A stretch of 64,000 nucleotides of DNA from NCBI GenBank assembly GCA_902702965.1, contig CACRXP010000145.1, positions 497,889-561,888 on the forward strand. The letters run 5' to 3'. The position numbers and the translations under genes are program-made. Shown piece after piece: positions 59,271 to 64,000 of this stretch (the first letter of the stretch is position 1; the number at the start of each line of letters is the position of its first letter). Below the pieces are notes generated by a model, which saw only the letters and a list, made by a program, of their open reading frames with translations, was not told the origin of the DNA and searched no databases. This DNA comes from Spirometra erinaceieuropaei (lineage: Eukaryota; Platyhelminthes; Cestoda; Diphyllobothriidea; Diphyllobothriidae).

Positions 59271-60689
59271 ACCCATTCGAATTTTCGCAACTTTAAAACT
59301 GTCCAAATATTTGAGGATACTTAACTGTACTTACCAGGGGGAGAGGTAAGTTGATCTCGGATGCCTTTTGTGCCAGGAGTGTCCACGATGGTCAAAGGAC
59401 CCACCGGGTCAAATTCACGACAGATTAATAACTTTACCGCTTTGATTATTTTTTGATCTGCAAAGCCACAAATGGCCAAGGGTTGGGATTCAGCAGCTTT
59501 TTAGTCAGTCTTATATTACGTGGGATTATGTCATCCGGCAAAAAGATGCCGAATAGCCTTAATCCTCCCCCGTACACCTGTGAACAAAAGAAAAAGTCGC
59601 AGTTGCCGTCCTCTAGTTCTGGTTGAACATGCCTTTATCCAGAACTTTTCATTTCGGCAGTTATAGACCCATAATGCATTAATCCACTCATTATTTTTCC
59701 TTTGAGATAATCAGGATGCGGTTTTCAGAAATGTTTTCATCCCTGTAGATGCGTATACCTTGGTCAGCAACTACTCATGACAAGATCGTACTGTGACTAT
59801 CGATGTTGTCTTAAGGGTGATGGTCACCCTAGTTACCATTACCGAATATTAGTGTCAGACACGGGAAGAGCGCAACTTGCTGCACCATTCTGTGAAATCC
59901 TTATGGTCGTTTTCCAAGTGCCCTAGCACGTGTCCGAGACCTGCCGACCTGTATCGACAAACAACTTTCATATCGGTAGCGTGCCCAAAATTTCAACCTT
60001 TTTAAAATGTGTCTTTTATACTGTGGACATGAAGACAAAAAATTAGTAGTCAAATTATATTAATCTAAATATCCGTATTCTTCTCATTTTAATGCTGGAT
60101 ACAACAGCGGTGGTCGTGAATGGCTACGTGCATTAGTAAAGAAGTTCTCCTTCTCCTTGATTGTGTAGCCTAATCTAGATATGCGGTATATGAGGCGAGT
60201 CCCTCGTCTTGAGATTGTTAAGCTCAGCCAGAGAAGGAGAGGCGACAGGTGTCGCAAAATCGAGCTTTCAGTAATACATGACGAGACTTACTCAGCAGTT
60301 TGTTAACTGTTAGAGGACGTATTTCAGTTTATTTAAGGGTAGCCTGGGCTTCCACCTTTGGACGCCCCGTTTAATACAAATAACGGAAATATATGAAACA
60401 TTCTGAAAGGAAAACGTAAACAATTTCAAAAGAAATTTCGAAACTGTAGAGACAGACGGGCGGTTTCAAATGCGACCAACAGATTGCCGTGCACAGTGGT
60501 TAGTGCGTAATATGATACAGAGAAAGTAATGCGAAATTAATCGTGTTCAAGCGTCACGGTGGAGGTCGATAACTGTGTGCAGCTATTCAGAGACGACAGG
60601 AAAATTTCATAAACAAATGTTGCTGGAATATGTACAGCAGTATCGCAGCAGTAGTAGGCCGAAAAATGCAAGCGACATGGCGATATCGT
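59271..60689. other. no gene recognised
   Basis: AT-rich sequence with short open frames on both strands. I see no repeat family from elsewhere in the window and no splice-supported exon. Confidence 0.5.
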
Positions 60690-61040
60690 TTGTGTTGCAT
60701 CGTGGTGCGTAGTGCCATGTTAATCCAGCTTCCACTTAAAAGCCTCCACGGAAGTAGACATCACGATTTCCGCATGCAAGGCATGTCAAGCTTCAACCAC
60801 TCCACTGCAGATGACGAACTTCTGCGTGTCCAGTCTGGTTGACGTTCATGCGTAGTTTATGTGGATTACCTCGCAGTTTCGCTGTGATTGCCAACCCGAA
60901 AGAGTCTCCGGGCAATAGACAACGGTCTTGACCGCGCATAATGCGGAATGCTTGCGTCAGGTCAACTCGCAGCCGTCTTTGACTCACGAGAGAGATTGAT
61001 ATTAGATAGTCTTGTTTTATGAGGCAGGGATTCCTGGCCT
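60690..61040 (-). mobile_element. CR1-like non-LTR retrotransposon, C-terminal remnant
   Basis: Minus-strand frames read RRLRVDLTQAFRIMRGQDRC, LLPGDSFGLAITAKLRGNPH, KLRM and, after frame breaks, VVEA-HALHAEIVMSTSVEA and FKWKLD. This is the closing block order of CR1-like reverse transcriptases (RGD-I-FRI--G-D, FE-A-T-N-RGHP-KLR, R-W-LP, FK-KLD). The upstream RT domain is absent. Confidence 0.75.
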
Positions 61041-63285
61041 GGCGGTAGTTTGGCTGCGCGCCCATGACCTCTCTGACAGTGCTGGGGTCTACGCCATCTA
61101 TGATCTCAAAGATTAAATTGTAAACTAAAGTTTCGGCTGCACCAATTTCAAGTGAATTTAGCAATACAGTCCTCATCGGAGGTGGAGATAGTCTGTTTGG
61201 CAGGGTAGTGGGCTTGCATTTCGGATTTGGCTATCTTTGGACAGTTCATCGATAGTCCAGATGAGATCGTGATCCAAGCACCCAAGTCCTTCTGGGCGTT
61301 AATTTCTTGCAATAGTATTTCTTTTAAATGGTTAACAACAAGGATCGAAGTTATGGTCCCGCCGTTTCATAAAACGTTGCACTTGTTCGCACAAAACGGC
61401 AACAACTAATAATTCGACCATCGCTCGTGTGGGTTTAGGTTTGTCTTTAAACACTTTTCGTACGCTCTATTTTGAATGAAGCTCCAAATTCTGATATCCT
61501 CAGCAACCATAGCGGCAATAAAATCCAGTTCATTGACGCAGTCTCTCACATATATAACGAACTGAAAAAGGTCAAGAACGAAGTCTCGAGGAATACCACC
61601 CTCGAGCCCAACCTCCGCCGACTGATGGTCACCAACAAAGACAATTCAATAGCAGCCTATTAGGAAACTTCAAAGTCACCTTAAGAGAGTGCCACTTACG
61701 CCTGTCCGGCTGAGTTTATGCAGGAGTTGCTCATGAGGTACACGGTTCATATAAACCACACGCACTTAATCTCATCAACCACTTGCTTTAGTACTGCCTT
61801 GGTCGCTCAAGACTTGCCTCTACGAACTTCGAGCTTGGCATCACAGAATGAATAACGCTACATCAAGAAACGTATTAGCCCTGGCTAAATTGCTATCCCA
61901 AAAATGTACGGCATACTTATTTGGGGCTGATAAACGTGTAGTTGTGTACAGAGACCTCATGTACACCTTTATATAGCGGCGTGATGTGTGTAGATCTTAA
62001 TAGGCGTGAGAACAGCCCGCTTCGTGCGAGACTTGCAAAAGCATGGAGGGCAAATTGGCTAGTTCATTAGCAAGCTCCTCTCCCAATTTCACTAGTTTGT
62101 GCCCTAGACTAGAGAACTGTGACTTATTCGATGTAAACAGCAACTTACGAACATGTATTTTGTAAAAGATACAGTGCCAATCGTTAAACCTCCTCATAAG
62201 TCATGGTCGGAAGGAACAATTTCGCGTTTCCTTGTAAAGATGAGTCCCCCTTTTCTGTGACTGTCTCTAATTGTTGCTTCTTAACTTTCTTAGGAAGTAA
62301 GTGCGAACTTGAAGTCTACATGCCCAGACCAAAGTTTTTACGTATGAATAGTTGGGCCGAAGTCCATCAGCCACAGCAACTGTCCTTAATGCTGGGTTCA
62401 AGGGAGAAACAAGGACTTCGATCGAATGAACTCCTCGTTCTGGTGATCGTTTCTTCTTCTTCTAGACTGCTTCCTGGAACTTGACTTTTCGCTTTTGTCG
62501 GCAGTTTCAGTAATTTTGAATAGCGGTCTTTTTTTACTCCACTCTTACCAATCTATAGGTTATCGCTATTCCCCGTATGGTATTTTCCTTATTACGCGAC
62601 CATATAATAACTTCGGACTCTCCACGGCACGTTCGGTAGGTCTCCTATAAAATTTTGCTGTGTTCTGAGGATAAATATTTTACCTAGGTTTCACTGAACT
62701 CTGTACAGATTTATAAGCACAGGGTTCCTATAGATGGGAGATTTTCTTCATAGCTTCCTCTGCTGTTCACTTCTGTTTTCGAATTCTGGCAGTAATTTCC
62801 GTGAAATCAAGCAAAGGTTTCGGAGTAGCGTGTGCAACAACTCACTCCACAATCTCCAATCGTCAGCTGTATTGCCGGAAAAAACTTGATTCCTTGCTAA
62901 AGCTATTTATTTTGGCCTTCTTTTGATCGATATTACAACGTTAAATATTTCTTCCAACTCATTTTGTTGGTTCGGGCACAGGAAAGAACGCATATCAATT
63001 CGTACGCGTTCGAAGTTTTTCACACAAAGCCCATGATGGCCTTTTTAATGTGCGGTAATTTTTTCATATTTGCAGTTAATATGGAATTGTATAAACTTAG
63101 AACTGTGCTCGAGTCAAGACACAAAACAATTTAAAAACGATTATTGCTGTTCTATGCAAATCCGTGAGGAAGAAGAGTAGATCACAAAGTGTTTTATAAG
63201 GCTGGTGGTAAGACCTCATACTTCAAATGTCGTTTGTCAAAAATAAGGCAATCATCCTTTCAAAACTACACATGATGTCAGCAGT
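61041..63285. other. no gene recognised
   Basis: The best open frame is plus-strand 61472-61663 (63 codons, ILSNHSGNKIQFIDAVSHIY in part), rich in polar residues and unlike anything I know. The rest is AT-rich with T-runs and short frames. Confidence 0.45.
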
Positions 63286-63870
63286 CAGCATCTCTCCTCG
63301 TAGCGAGGTCTATGGTTGGTCTACTCGTTGACTGTTGAAAACTTTTCTGAGGTTCAGTCGCGTGCGTTCGTTTCTGACCTTGTGCGGACGATCGTATAGT
63401 TGAATTGCGCATGCAGACCCAAAGAAGTCCTTCGATCTCAGTGAGGCATCTTGGCCATGGGTAAACCGAAGTTCCTAGGGCATGCTTAACCATAAGTACT
63501 TGAAAGATAGGGGGAATCACTCAAACTCTTTCAACCAAACTTCCTACGATAAATCCTTAGGGACATCAACCATCTTCATCGCTGATCGTTTCATCTGCTC
63601 GTGGAGGTCAATTTATTTCTTATTTCACGGTGTCCATGCTGGCATTTTATAATGCAAATGGAGATAATTTTCGGTCGGCGCTTAAATGTAGGGCCACATG
63701 TCTTGATGCATTAACCTTGAGGTGCCACATGTCCGACCAAATGCTCAGTTTCTTCATTTTCGATTTCATTTTTTGCGTCGTCAGCACAGTAGACTTCAGC
63801 TTATATCTCATATCATCGGCGAGCGTGACGGCTTCGCAATTAAATTTCCTGGTGCAGTCCTTCGCATAGA
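63286..63870 (-). mobile_element. CR1-like reverse transcriptase remnant
   Basis: Minus-strand frames in order: EAVTLADDMRYKLKS (catalytic ADD), SIWSDMWHLKVNASRHVALH, then after frame breaks KMVDVPKDLS-EVWLKEFE, FPLSFKYLW, and PHKVRNERTRLNLRKVFNSQ. They follow the palm, thumb and C-terminal order of CR1-like elements. Stops and frameshifts show an old copy. Confidence 0.65.
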
Positions 63871-64000
63871 TTAGATAGACAGGTGAATTTGCTTTGAAAT
63901 TACCAATTCAAGATTTTCAGCAAAAATGGGCTCCATTAACTGTGGACAGAAAAGAAGTCAATAATTTACTCAAAGTCAAAAAGTCTGATTCAAAAAGGGA
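63871..64000. other. window edge; possible upstream part of the CR1-like remnant
   Basis: Adjoins the catalytic-site end of the minus-strand remnant, so the rest of its reverse transcriptase would be expected here and beyond. No motif is visible in these 130 bases. Confidence 0.3.

Overview
The window is eukaryotic and most likely from a flatworm, probably a repeat-rich tapeworm of the diphyllobothriid type. Three things point there: protein-coding introns of only 28-40 nt next to introns of many kilobases, a dense load of CR1-like and RTE-like non-LTR retrotransposons plus Penelope-like elements, and many tRNA-derived short repeats. The flatworm call is an inference from architecture and element families; the genus is not established.

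The main finding is one host gene that fills the left 45 kb. Thirteen exons on the minus strand, from the ATG at 45802 to the TGA at 769, join without a phase error into a 528-residue beta-arrestin. It keeps the phosphate-sensing lysines, finger loop, polar core, lariat loop and C-terminal AP-2 motif. The first three introns are 34-40 nt and the fourth exon is large; the remaining nine introns (0.5-15.2 kb) hold almost all the repeats of this half.

Inside the arrestin introns are two families of short dispersed repeats (called SINE-A and SINE-B here), a cluster of fold-back elements with terminal inverted repeats near 170 bp (11.7-14.3 kb and 31.8-32.8 kb), an RTE-like retrotransposon end (8.7-9.6 kb), a Penelope-like tail (9.9-10.1 kb), a non-LTR remnant (36.2-36.5 kb), a tRNA-like locus (15.85 kb), a 49-bp-arm hairpin (22.8 kb) and GA and GGA microsatellites.

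From 46 to 59.3 kb the window is a nest of transposons. An apparently intact transposase gene of the animal EnSpm/CMC type (47237-49203, two tiny introns) is followed by a CR1-like element with an internal deletion (49740-51706), directly abutted by a second non-LTR element (51717-53502). A Penelope-like element on the minus strand (58336 down to 54335) is split by another copy of that second element. The two copies share a 1035-bp block that looks identical where compared, although their 3' flanks have diverged, which suggests gene conversion. A 516-bp Penelope 3' end is repeated in inverted orientation at 58755-59270.

The last 4.7 kb hold two more minus-strand CR1-like remnants (60.69-61.04 kb and 63.29-63.87 kb) and otherwise unrecognised sequence. 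No CRISPR array, operon or prokaryotic feature is present.
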